From: Prorocentrum cordatum
Lineage: Eukaryota; Sar; Dinophyceae; Prorocentrales; Prorocentraceae
Reading direction: 5' to 3'
DNA: 35,000 nt
NCBI GenBank assembly: GCA_963575745.1
Contig: CAUYUJ010006315.1
Location: 1 to 35,000 of the forward strand
Part shown: piece by piece, positions 1 to 8,849 of the stretch
Layout: every line of letters starts with the position of its first letter
Position numbering within the stretch: the first letter of the stretch is position 1
Made by a program: the position numbers and the translations under genes
The notes under the pieces: generated by a model
Seen by the model: only the letters and a program-made list of their open reading frames with translations
What the model was told of the DNA's origin: nothing
Database searches by the model: none

Positions 1-56
1 CAGCAGTAGCACCAGCAGCAGCAGCAGTGCCAGCAGCAGCAGCAACAGCACCAGCA
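1..56. repeat. CAG/CAGCAC microsatellite at the window edge
   Basis: Imperfect CAG trinucleotide run with CAC and GCC interruptions, cut by the window start. It could be the end of a Gln/Ala-rich coding stretch lying outside the window, but no ORF can be assigned. Confidence 0.8.
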
Positions 57-397
57 GCAGCACCCGCACCCTTCGCTACCAGAGATCTCCCCAATTCAAC
101 AGTAGTGCCCGCGCTGTTTCACTATGGATGGGCTGGTGGGGATACGCGAAGTGTCAAGAATTTCGTTTAAGTTAGCATTGAAATTATAGGCGCGAACAAC
201 AGAAACAGAAATTTAATCAGGTTAACATCGTGCGCACGAATGTAATTACAACCTGCGAAAATCTTGTTCCGAACATGGAAATATACGAATCCAGATTGCA
301 TGCTGAAAAAATCGACCCCCGAACATGGAACTCACAGAAAACATGTTAGCAAAATCGCAAACAGTTTGGAACCAAAACCATTGAAATTTAGAACCCA
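57..397. other. Gene-free stretch
   Basis: Moderate-GC DNA becoming AT-rich after about 160. I see no convincing ORF, RNA gene or repeat. The short ORF starting near 264 runs straight into the ACTTAC tandem array and is not credible. Confidence 0.5.
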
Positions 398-560
398 CGG
401 GCTACTTACGGGCTACTTACGGGCTACTTACGCGGCTACTTACGGACTACTTACGGGCTACTTACGGGCTACTTACGGGCTACTTACGGGCTACTTATAA
501 GTTACTTATAAGTTACTTATAAGTAGGCCGTAAGTTCATAAGTTACTTATAACTAGCATA
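398..560. repeat. 11-bp tandem array GGGCTACTTAC grading into TTACTTATAAG
   Basis: About nine copies of an 11-mer, GGGCTACTTAC with single-base variants, run to about 497. They pass without a break into a related 11-mer, TTACTTATAAG. The ACTTAT word recurs between this array and the inverted repeat at 965, and again at 14693-14780 and 19670-19720. It therefore looks like a shared component of cassette ends rather than random microsatellite. Confidence 0.85.
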
Positions 561-574
561 AGTACTTATAAGTA

Positions 575-705
575 CCCCCGCCGCGCGCAGCTGGGTGCTA
601 CCGGGCGCCCAGGCGCCCAGGCGTGCGGGCGCCAGAAGCGCCGGGAACGCCCGCGCCCGCGGACGCCCGGGCGCCCGGGAAACGCCCGGGCGCTGGGAGC
701 GCCCA
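575..705. repeat. CGCCCGGGCG GC-rich satellite, copy 1
   Basis: Quasi-palindromic GC-only repeat built on GGCGCCCGGGCGCC-like words with CCAGG, GAACG and AGAAG spacers. The same satellite recurs at 14818-15310 and 19143-19640. Here it sits just outside the 24-bp outer inverted repeat, mirrored by the copy at 14818. Confidence 0.85.
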
Positions 706-729
706 CTTTGGTGATGGCGTTGACATATG
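706..729 (+). repeat. Outer inverted repeat, left arm (24 bp)
   Basis: The 24 bases starting CTTTGGTGATGGC and ending ACATATG are an exact reverse complement of 14794-14817. On both sides the satellite lies outward and the ACTTATA-rich DNA inward. Confidence 0.9.
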
Positions 730-964
730 AGATCTATGTCAGATGAAGTCACTTATAAGTTACTTCAATTATATATGAAGTTAGTTGTAAGTAACTTGAA
801 ATCACTCATAGTGAGATATGTTAAGATCCTGCAACTACCATCCACATCTAACTTAATTCATTAACATATATACTTAAATCACATGTAGAACATATGTTAC
901 TTGTGTGCACCCAATTGCCATACTTATAAGTTACTTGTAGTTATACTTATAAATAATATAAGTT
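730..964. other. ACTTATA-rich spacer between the two left inverted repeats
   Basis: AT-rich, gene-free DNA with many ACTTATAAG and TTACTT words. It corresponds in position and composition, not base for base, to 14693-14793 on the right. Confidence 0.6.
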
Positions 965-990
965 TAAGTCCGATAAGTCTGTTTTTTCGT
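965..990 (+). repeat. Inner terminal inverted repeat, left (26 bp)
   Basis: It begins TAAGTCCGATAAGTCTG and continues T6-CGT. The reverse complement of 14667-14692 is identical except for one T/C difference after the 17-bp core. Weaker similarity continues inward on both sides (a G-run, then a CAAAAACGCG/GAAAAACGCG word near 1018-1028 and 14629-14638). The outermost TA could be part of the repeat or a 2-bp target duplication. This is a candidate left terminus of a 13.7-kb element. Confidence 0.85.
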
Positions 991-1159
991 CTGCTTTTTG
1001 AAAAGGGGGTCGGAAACCGAAAAACGCGCAGGTTTTCTTCAGCACAGTGTTTCGCCAGGCGCCAGGCGACCGAGAAGGCCGTTCATCACCGAGCTCAACC
1101 CGCGCAGCCTGGGGGGTAGGAGAGAGGGGGCGGGAATGGCGGGGGGGGGATCGGGAGGG

Positions 1160-1695
1160 GATGCCATGCGCATTGGCGGCACACCGCCCGCACTTCTCAT
1201 CGCGGCGCGTTCTGATGTGATTCGTTTCGGCGGCCCACCGCCCACGTCTTGCAAATTCTGAGCAGTTTTATTGCATTGGCGGCGCACCGCCCATCGCTAT
1301 GTTTTGCCCGCGTATTGCAATTTGTACGTTTTGCACATGTTGATTGAAGTTTCGTCGCGTTGGCGGCGCACCGCCCACGTTCCCTTGATTGCGCGAATCG
1401 TTTCTTCACGCATCGGCGGAGCACCGCCCACGCAGCACGTTTCATCCGAATTCGTCATCGAATTTGGCGGTAAACCGCCCACGTCCCCGTGATTGCGCGA
1501 TGCGTTTCTTTCGCGTTGGCGGTGCACCGCCCGCGGCGCATGCTTCGCCCGAGTTTGTCATCGCATTTGGCGGCCCAACGCCCACGTCGCCTTGATTGCG
1601 CGAGGTGTTTCTGCTTTCGTTGGCGGCGCACCGCCTTCGGCGCACGTTTCATCATATACCGTTTGTTTGGTCGCATTGGCGGCGCACCGCCCAGG
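1160..1695. repeat. Array of 10 short palindromes GGCGGYGCACCGCC
   Basis: Ten copies of a 14-bp palindrome (consensus GGCGGCGCACCGCC followed by CA or CG) at about 45-60-bp spacing, near 1170, 1225, 1272, 1357, 1410, 1461, 1514, 1565, 1618 and 1673. Several have compensating or near-compensating changes in the two arms, such as GGCGGTAAACCGCC. Spacers share words such as TTGATTGCGCGA. The array lies directly upstream of the first gene. Confidence 0.9.
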
Positions 1696-1848
1696 AGGGG
1701 GGAGGAGGGGAGAGGGGGGAGGAGAGGAGAGCAGAAGGAAGACGTGAAGGGCCATGCCATTTCCCTTCGCCACAATACGCTGCCCCTGTCCCACCGAGCG
1801 CTTCTGGGGGGGCCGCGGGGCGGGCGCCCCCCGACGCGCCGCGGCGCG

Positions 1849-3855
1849 ATGGAGCGCGTCCAGGCTGCCCTGGGCGAGGCAGCCGCGGCGCTTGCAGCGG
1901 CGAGCGGGCCTTCCAGGGGCGCTGCAGAGCAGCTGCACTTCGGGAAGGTGCGCGCGCTCATCGAAGGCCAGAGGCGAGGCTCGGGTCAAAGATCCCGCAC
2001 GGGCGAGAGGCCATCCGTTCCCCCTTTCGAGGAGGTCCCCGCCTCCGTTCGGCGGAACGCCGCCCGCTCCCCCCTCCTCCCCGCCGTCTAACATTCCCCC
2101 GTCGTTTTGCAGGTGGACGGCCACGGAGAAAGGGCAGCTGCTGACCCAGCTCGGGCAGACGGGGTTCAGTCACGATTTGGTCGGCGCCGCGACCGAGAGG
2201 CTCTGCGGGAGGCGCACGAAGGCCAAAGGGCAAAGTTACGAGTGCTTCGTGGAGTTGCTTACTGCCTCCACGTGGCACGTGCTGCTGAGCCCAACCGAGT
2301 CGTTCGCTTCGAAAATTGTCATGTTGATGCGCCACTTGGAGCGCCTCGGGCTCCGGAACCCTTCCGAGCCGACGTTTGGCATGCTAGCCGCGTTCATGTT
2401 CCTGGCGTGCCAGCGATCAGGCATCGAGAAGAATTCGCCGACTCCGCAGCTCTTGGGCGTGTACTTGCAGTTGGTGAAGACCACGTGGCGTTCCCCTGCC
2501 TACACAGCTGCTCGAGGCAAGGCAACCGAGTTTGTCGGCGCGCTCTCCCCCTCGGCGGCGCTGTTCCAGCAGGAGAGGCCGACGCTGCACGAGCAGGCGT
2601 TCGCCTCGGAGGGGCCCGCGCAGCCGACAATTGGGCTTCTCGAGACGCAGGTCCCCGTGAAGCTCATCAGCTTGCGCGGCAACAGGAACGCAGCGCTCGG
2701 CGCCCAGGCGACGCCGCAGCGGGCGGCGTTGCCGCCGATCGCCTTCGCGCCTCTGCCGCCGCCTTCTCCGATGCAAAGCGTTGCGGTTGCAGCCGCGACG
2801 ATTGCCGCGGCGCCTCCCTTGGGGGCCGCGACGCCAGCGGCGTTGCCGTTGGGGGTGATCCCAACGCACAACACCCGCGGCGGGTGGCCGAACCCAGCGG
2901 CGGCCGCCCTCGTCTCGCAGCGCGGGCCGACGACTCCCACTCCAGCAGCTCCCGCGGGCGAGCCTGCCGCGATGTCGGGAGCGGCGCCTGCGGCCGCGGC
3001 CTCAAAGTTGGGTGGTGGCGCCAAGGTCAAGGCATCGGCCGTTGACGTCATGGTGCTGAGCTCGAGCGAGTCCGAGGTGGACGCGAAGGGGGCGCCGCAG
3101 AAGAAGGCAAAGGTTTTAGGACGGTAGCCTGGACCCGCCTCCGCGGCCTCCGCGATTCACGGGGGCGCGCCTCTGCCCAAGGCAGCGGCGCGCCCTCTGC
3201 GGGGCGTCGCAGGCGCGGCGATTGGTCATTGCCACTTGCCGCTGTCAAGGTGGATCCGAAACTGCCGCTGGCGAAGCTGCCTGCCGACGCTGCCCTGGTT
3301 CTCCTCCAAGCGGCGGGGCAACGTACTTCCTCTGGCTGGAAAGCGGAGAAGGGCGAGAAGAAACGGAGGAAGTCCGACGCAGTGGCGGCCTTGGCGAAGA
3401 CAAAGGCTTCAGATGGCACGGCGAAGCCATCGGCGGCGAAGGCAAAGGCAAAGGCAAAAGCCGAGGCAACACCGAAGAAGACTGCGAAGGCGAAGGCGGC
3501 AGCATGCAAGCTGAAAGCACCGCGGTATGACGACGAGAGCACTCGCAGCCATATTCTCTTCAGGAGCGGGCGCAGCGGGCCAGGCGGCACCAAGAGCAAG
3601 AAGTACAGGAACGGCAAGGAGAAGGACACTTTTGGGTCCCATCTCCTCCAATCGGCGTGGCCACGGGGCTCGATGCGTGGCAGCGGAGCGCGGTGTTGCG
3701 GCCGCGCGTGGCCTCGCTCCAATCATATGCGCAAAGAGACCCCGCGGGCCACTTTGCGTTTATGACGGTTTTCATCTGCCACTCAGGAGGCCGCCATCGC
3801 CTGGGCCAAGGCGCCGGTGCAGAGCGAGCTGGAGGCTCGCAAGAGCGAGCTCTGA
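1849..3855 (+). CDS. Helical-domain protein with basic tail and C-terminal FRSG motif (four exons)
   Basis: No named family recognised. Proposed exons are 1849-1973, 2113-3112, 3250-3618 and 3787-3855, which join in phase to 520 aa. The first intron needs a GC donor (GAG|GCGAGG), the second is GT-AG (AAAG|GTTTT to CAAG|GTGG) and the third needs a GA donor (GCAAG|GAGAAG). They are 139, 137 and 168 nt. After the first junction comes a helix-rich domain (WTATEKGQLL, later LERLGLRNPSEP and LLGVYLQLVK), then an Ala/Pro linker, an acidic SSSESEVD patch, a Lys/Ala-rich basic stretch and the C-terminal motif FRSGRSGPGGTKSKKYRNGK followed by EAAIAWAK. The helical domain matches that of the gene at 29482 in residue pattern. 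A DNA- or chromatin-associated role is only a guess from the basic tail. The first exon and its donor are the least certain part. Confidence 0.72.
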
Positions 3856-4030
3856 GGCGACCTGCTTCGGTGGCGCGATGCATGACTCTCAGTCGGATTT
3901 GCCGCGGGCGGCGCGTGGGGCGCGCAGCCTGCGTTCAGAAAACAAGGAACTCGGATCGAAATCGGATCGTAATCTTATCGGGCCTTGCTTGTCCTTGCGC
4001 TGCTCAGGCGGTTCTGCGTATTTCTTGGAA

Positions 4031-4083
4031 GGTTTGCCTGGCGGTGCACCGCCTCCATCTGTTGTCGGCGGTGTTCCGCCTTC
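4031..4083. repeat. Two GGCGGYGCACCGCC-type palindromes
   Basis: CTGGCGGTGCACCGCC, then GTCGGCGGTGTTCCGCC, lie in the spacer between the first and second genes, 308 nt before the next ATG. Confidence 0.85.
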
Positions 4084-4391
4084 GCTGGTTCCATGACCAT
4101 GGGCGTTCTCATTTCTCTGACCGCTGCCTCGCCCTTGCCCGCCTCCCTCCGCCGCTCCCCCCGCGCCTTTTCAATTCAAGCAGCCCTCCCCGCGGGTCCC
4201 GCGGCGCCCCTCCCCGCGCCGCTGCCGCCAGCGGCCGCGGGCGCTTCGCGGGCGCATGGCGAGCGAGGGCGCGGCCAGCAGCGCCATGGGCAACTCCGCG
4301 GAGGCGCTGGGAATTCAGGAAACGCCTGCTCAGCCCGAAGCGTCCGCTTGGGCAGTGCAGGCTGATTTCCTGGATTCCTGTTGAGGTGCAC

Positions 4392-5438
4392 ATGGCGGCT
4401 TCAGATGCGAGCCAGTCGCTTTTCGAGCAGGTCGCCGAAGCCTTGAACCTCTTCGAGATGTTCGCCCAGGCTCGAGGGAAACGGATCGAGCGCGCCCGAC
4501 GCCCATGCGGCCCCGCCCCCGTACGCCCGCGTTGGCCTGGATGCAGGCGGCGGCGGGGCAGGGCCCAGAAGCGACGGTGCTCTCGGCGTTTACCTTGCCT
4601 TGCGCAGGAGGCAGGCATGGATGACATCATCGCCGATCCCGCGCCGCCAGGCTGGCAGACGGCGGAGTGCCCTGGCAGCAGCAGCAGCGTCCCCTCGCCA
4701 GAGGCGAAGCAAGGACCGACGCTCATCCCCGTCCACAATCAGGGCGCGGCGCCGAAGTCGCCGCCACGTCGCACCCGAGACGCTGGCGGCACGTGGCGGG
4801 CGGAGCAGCAGCAGCAGCAGCAGGAGGTGCAGCAGCAGCAGCAGCAGCCGCCGTCGGAGAAGCCTCAGCCGCCGTGGTGCCAGGCGCAACCGCCAGCAGC
4901 CGCGCCCAACGTGGGCGCCTTCGTCGCCAAGGTACCCGAAGTGCCGAAAGCGTCTGCGGCGCCAGAGGACGTGGTGCAGGCGTACAAGTTCTTGCGCTCG
5001 CTGCTGAGCGAGAGCGCGCCGATCGCCTGGAACTCCAAGCGCGTCCAGGAGCCACTGGAGCTGCTGCAGCGCTACGTCGGCATCTGGGGTCGCGCCAGCA
5101 GGGGGCCGCCCGCGCCCACGCACGGTGGCCCGCAATTCTGGCGCGGCCAGACGTGGCGCAAGAGCGGGCAGCGCTGGGGCAACCGTGGTGGTTCAGGCCC
5201 CAAGTCGGAGTGGTACGCCTCCAGATGCGGCCGCGCGCCACCGCGCCGCTCGCTCCAGGACAGCGGCGGCGGCCCGTACCTCGCGCCGACGCCGCCGCCG
5301 CCACCGCCGCCACCGCCGCCCCCGCGGCCGACGGCCGCGAGTTCGGCGCCCGCGGCAAAGGCAGCGGCCGCGCGGCCGCCTCCACTGCCCCTGACGGTCA
5401 AGGCGATGCCTTCCAAGAACCGCGGGCTGTACCTCTGA
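4392..5438 (+). CDS. Pro/Gln-rich low-complexity protein
   Basis: Not recognised. Proposed exons 4392-4469 and 4608-5438 give 302 aa. The 138-nt intron has a GC donor (GCCCAG|GCTCGAGG) and a good pyrimidine tract ending GCGCAG|GAGGC, phase 0. The product starts with an amphipathic helix (LFEQVAEALNLFEMFAQ), then has polyglutamine blocks (encoded about 4806-4848), Pro-rich linkers, a compact segment (EDVVQAYKFLRSLLSESAPI, then WNSKRVQEPLELLQRYVG), a Trp/Arg/Gly-rich region and a run of 11 prolines near 5292-5325. An alternative start at 4256 (MASEGAASSAMGN) joins in phase through a 70-nt GC-AG intron to 4431. I cannot decide between them. The mix of disorder and short helices suggests a scaffold, but no function is claimed. 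Confidence 0.58.
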   Translation: MAASDASQSLFEQVAEALNLFEMFAQARGKRIERARRPCGPAPVRPRWPGCRRRRGRAQKRRCSRRLPCLAQEAGMDDIIADPAPPGWQTAECPGSSSSVPSPEAKQGPTLIPVHNQGAAPKSPPRRTRDAGGTWRAEQQQQQQEVQQQQQQPPSEKPQPPWCQAQPPAAAPNVGAFVAKVPEVPKASAAPEDVVQAYKFLRSLLSESAPIAWNSKRVQEPLELLQRYVGIWGRASRGPPAPTHGGPQFWRGQTWRKSGQRWGNRGGSGPKSEWYASRCGRAPPRRSLQDSGGGPYLAPTPPPPPPPPPPPRPTAASSAPAAKAAAARPPPLPLTVKAMPSKNRGLYL

Positions 5439-5704
5439 GACTCGCGGGTCGCGGGCTTTGACAACCCCCTCGGAGGTCAGACGCCGACTGAAACATCCAT
5501 GAGGGGCGGGGGGACGTGAGAGCGGAGAGGTGATGGACGGTGAGCCAGGAGACAAATGGAAAGAGAGCGGAGTGGAAGTTTCAGTCGGCATCTGATTTTC
5601 CGATTTTCAGGTGCCGTTCTTCGCCGCTGGCGGCTTTCGCGGTAGGCGTGCGCCGCGCTCGCGGGACCGTTCGCGAATATCCTTTGCGCGCGTCGCCAGC
5701 AAAA

Positions 5705-5832
5705 AATCGGCGGGGCACCGCCTGTCATGGGCTCTCGTCGGCGGCACTCCGCCTAACTTCGGCGGTGCACCGCCCGCGCGCGCTGGACTCCCAGCACTCC
5801 CCCCCATTCAGCTTCGGCGGTGTACCGCCTGT
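5705..5832. repeat. Four GGCGGYGCACCGCC-type palindromes
   Basis: Copies at about 5709 (GGCGGGGCACCGCC), 5741 (GGCGGCACTCCGCC), 5761 and 5816 (GGCGGTGTACCGCC) precede the third gene. The separation from its start codon is about 230 nt. Confidence 0.88.
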
Positions 5833-6063
5833 GCGTGCTCCACGCTCCCTGCACGCCTCCTCCATTCCTCTTATGATGATTTCCGCAGCCGCAGGCTCCA
5901 GGCTGCGCTTGCGCCGCGCTTTTCCCGCGCGCGCCTTCGCGGGCGCCCGTCCGCCGTCCTCGGCGCGCTCTCGCAGCCTTCGCGGCCGCCTCCCTTCGCG
6001 CCGTCTTTGGCGCGCTCTCGATCGCGGGCCTCCAGTGCGCCATCGAGCTCTTCTCTTCGCGAG

Positions 6064-6804
6064 ATGCCAATGATCAGCGTCTTCGGGTGCACGTGCCCGT
6101 TGTCGGGGACCTGCTCGAAAGGCGGGAGTTTCTTCAAGGGCGCGTCGCGAGATGAGGCCCTGTCGAGGCTCAAGACGCACTTGGTGAAGTCGAGCTACCA
6201 CCTCCTCGAGGATGTCGACGAGGATCTTCAACTGGCCATCGCCGAGGTCGGCGCGCCCAAACGATTGCTTGCCCACGTCTTTCGGCGAACCTCGGTGGCG
6301 CTCGGCTCACCGAGGTCCGAGTGCCTTCGAGGTTCGACGAATGGCGCGAGCGATCGCGGGGCGCGCTTGAAGGTCGAGGAGTGGACTGAGGACACGGACG
6401 AGTGGGAGCGCTGGCAGAATGCCAACGACGAGCAGTGGTGCAAGAACAACCGCCGCCGTTGCGCTCGCAGTGCGCCGTACCAGCCTCCCGAGCAGGTCGC
6501 TCCACTCAGCCAGAGTGCAGTGGCGGCGGCCTTCCCGAAGGGCAGCGGCAAGGGCGGTCCGCTTCAGCTCAACATGAGCGGAGCGAGCTCGCCCGTCAGC
6601 GCCAACATCGCGCCCGAGGCCACCGTGCAGCTGAACTCAGCGCAGGCGCAGGTGATCCTCGACAGCGTCACGAGGGCGAGGATGTGCTCGGCGGCCTGCC
6701 TGGCAGTGGCGGAGCGGTCGGCCGTGGCGTTCCGCGCCGAGCAGGCGGCCCTCGCCGACCTGCAGGAGACGCTGGCCAGCTGGCTCTCCAACAACGCGTC
6801 GTGA
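6064..6804 (+). CDS. Small zinc-finger-like protein
   Basis: ATG at 6064 directly follows a pyrimidine-rich tract ending in AG, a plausible SL trans-splice acceptor. The N-terminus has C9, C11 and C17 followed by H39 and H46 (CTCPLSGTC, then THLVKSSYH), a C2H2-like spacing that could bind one zinc ion. The unspliced frame is 246 aa. A 126-nt segment at 6247-6372 (GAG|GTCGG to GAAG|GTCGAG, phase 0) looks like an in-frame intron, because it contains the inverted pair CGAACCTCGG/CGAGGTTCG and its removal joins LQLAIAE to VEEWTEDTDEWERWQ. The spliced product would be 204 aa. The C-terminal half (VQLNSAQAQVILDSVTRA onward) is Ala-rich and helical. Probably nucleic-acid-binding or dimerising, by inference only. 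Confidence 0.72.
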   Translation: MPMISVFGCTCPLSGTCSKGGSFFKGASRDEALSRLKTHLVKSSYHLLEDVDEDLQLAIAEVGAPKRLLAHVFRRTSVALGSPRSECLRGSTNGASDRGARLKVEEWTEDTDEWERWQNANDEQWCKNNRRRCARSAPYQPPEQVAPLSQSAVAAAFPKGSGKGGPLQLNMSGASSPVSANIAPEATVQLNSAQAQVILDSVTRARMCSAACLAVAERSAVAFRAEQAALADLQETLASWLSNNAS

Positions 6805-7200
6805 GGCCACGTTGGGGCCCTCCCGTCGCGGCGGCGTCGGCCGCCCCCTTCGGCCGCCTCGTCGGCCGCCCTCTTCGGCCGCCTCGTCGGCCTAGCAGCC
6901 CGCCGCGCCGCCCGCGCAGGGCTTGCATCGGCCGCGTAGGCCGCCTTGGGCCCCGCGGGGGCTCGACGCCGACTGACAGATCGGGGAGGGGCACGGTGAG
7001 GGAGGTGCGGAGGGAAGGGGCATGGAGAGGAGCATGGGAGGGGGTGCGGCATGGGGAGGGGCATGAGAATCGGGGTGGGGCGGAAAGGCTGTCGGTCGGC
7101 TTCTGACCCCCGCAACTCTACGGCGCATCCGCGCGGTCGCTCGCGCGCGCGCGGGCCGCTCGCGCACTCTTATTTTTGGCGGGTCCGCCATTCTTTCTTG
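6805..7200. other. Gene-free spacer
   Basis: Contains a short repeat of CGGCCGCCTCGTCGG/CTTCGGCCGCC at about 6835-6895 and a G-rich purine stretch at 6985-7085. No ORF with convincing composition. Confidence 0.5.
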
Positions 7201-7209
7201 GAAAACTGC

Positions 7210-7239
7210 GATCATCATCATCAACATCATCGTCATCAA

Positions 7240-7278
<39 letters not shown>

Positions 7279-7560
7279 GAGTAGCATTGCCATTCTCATC
7301 CTCATCATTCCGATCACCCCCATAGGAGGAGAAGGAAGATGAGGAGTGGTGGCGAGGAGAGGGTGAGGAAGAGGAGGAGGGGGAGGAGGAGGAGGAGGAG
7401 GAGGAGGAAGGGGGGGGGGAGGAGTCCTTCCCCACCATTTTTCATCATCATTCTCACCATCATCATTCCGATCACCACCATCGGAGGAGGAGGAGAAGGA
7501 GGAGGAGGAGCAGCAGGAGGAGGAGTGGTGAGGAAAGAGAATGAGGAGGAGGAGGAGGAG
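7210..7560. repeat. ATC microsatellite followed by GGA polypurine tract
   Basis: An ATC/CAT trinucleotide run (7213-7281) is followed by two GAGGAGG polypurine blocks (about 7325-7425 and 7480-7562), separated by CATCATTCTCACCATC-like DNA. It abuts the left arm of the foldback element. Confidence 0.85.
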
Positions 7561-7561
7561 A

Positions 7562-8006
7562 GGGAACGATCTCGGCGCGGCTGCGATGAGGGCTGGTTTC
7601 CTGCGCCGCGTATCGCGGCGTATCCTGGCGTATCCTGGCGTATCCTGGCGTGTCCTGGCGTATCGCGGCGTATCGCGCGACGGCGCGACGCGATGCGCCA
7701 GGATACGCCAAGATACGCCGCGATACGCCAGGATACGCCAGGATACGCCCGTATCCTGCCGTATCCTGGCGTATCCTGGCGTATCTTGGCGCATCGCGGG
7801 GTGCCGCGGAGCGCGATACGCCAGGATGCGCCAGGATACGCCGCGATACGGGCGTATCCTGGCGTATCGCGGCGTATCCTGGCGTATCCTGGCGTATCGC
7901 GGCGCGCCGTCGCGCGATGCGCCAGGATACGCCAGGATACGCCAGGATACGCCGCGATACGCGGCGCAGGAACGCAGCCCTCAGCGCAGCCGCGCCGAGC
8001 TCGTTC
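7562..8006. repeat. About 445-bp foldback made of CGTATCCTGG decamers
   Basis: The left end (GGAACGATCTCGGCGCGGCT) is matched by the reverse complement of the right end (AGCCGCGCCGAGCTCGTTCC). Between them, decamers CGTATCCTGG and CGTATCGCGG alternate in direction in blocks, so nearly the whole segment can fold on itself. The repeat translates without stops in several frames on both strands, so the long ORFs here are artefacts. Confidence 0.88.
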
Positions 8007-8007
8007 C

Positions 8008-8195
8008 GATTCTTCGGAATCACCATCACCATCGCCACCTCGCCATCTCACCTTCACCACCACATCGCCATCGCCACCTCGCCATCACCACCTCACCATC
8101 ACCAGAAATCATCGTCAGCACCTCGCCACCACCATCATCGTCACCACCAGCATCATCGTCGTCACCGCCATCAGCATCACAACCTTACCACCACG
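8008..8195. repeat. CACCATCGCCACCTC imperfect repeat
   Basis: Imperfect CACCATCACCATCGCC-type repeat leading into the next palindrome array. No gene seen. Confidence 0.7.
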
Positions 8196-8735
8196 TAGTC
8201 GTCGGCGGCGCACCGCCCATCGGTTGGACTTGTCCGCTGTGCTCCGCCCTTTGTTTTGTTTGACGTTTCCGTCGGCGGTGCACCGCCCATTGCCTGGTTG
8301 CACAATTTCGGCGGCGGCGCACCGCCCATGGATCGTCGTTGTCGGCGGCGCACCGCCCATTGTATGATTAGACAATTTCGTCGGCGGTGCACCGCCCATC
8401 GGTTGGACTTGTCGGCGGCGCACCGCCCAAATTATGATTGGGCAATCTCGTCGGCGGTGCACCGCCAATCGGTCGTCGTTGTCGGCGGCGCAGCGCGCAT
8501 TGTATGGTTGCACAATTTCGTCGGCGGCGCACCGCCCTTCGATCGTCGTTGTCGGCGGCACACCGCCCATTGCATGGTTAGACAAGTTCGTCGGCGGTGC
8601 ACCGCCCATCGATCCTCGTCGTCGGCGGCGCACCGCCCATTGTTTGCATGTATATTCGTGAGCGCCACGCCGATCATTTGTTTTCCTTGTCGCGGCTGTC
8701 GCATCGCGCCGCGCGTTTTCGGCGGCACACCGCCT
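8196..8735. repeat. Array of about 13 GGCGGYGCACCGCC palindromes
   Basis: Thirteen copies at roughly 30-40-bp spacing (near 8201, 8271, 8309, 8342, 8379, 8412, 8450, 8481, 8520, 8550, 8590, 8622 and 8718; the one at 8481 is degenerate). Each is usually preceded by TCGTTGTC, AATTTCGTC or GACTTGTC. Spacers of two kinds alternate, ATCGGTTGGACTTG/ATCGATCGTCGTTG and TTGTATGATTAGACAATTTC. This is the densest array and lies directly upstream of the RS-domain gene. Confidence 0.9.
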
Positions 8736-8849
8736 GTTGTTCAATTGTGTAGGCTGTGTTGCGCAGCCTTGTCCACTTCTCCAGAACCAACCTGCTCTCT
8801 CATCCGCCTTGCCCCTTGTTCCCTTTCATCCTCGCGCCGTGTTCTCGAC

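Noticed and set aside
1160-1695. CRISPR-like regular spacing of short repeats with variable spacers
   Set aside because: The repeats are only 14 bp and palindromic, spacing is uneven, spacers are related to each other, there are no cas genes, and the context is eukaryotic.
6892-8063. Long reverse-strand ORFs encoding ARIRQDTPGY-type repeats
   Set aside because: They are translations of the CGTATCCTGG foldback, open in several frames on both strands, with no start context or splice signals.
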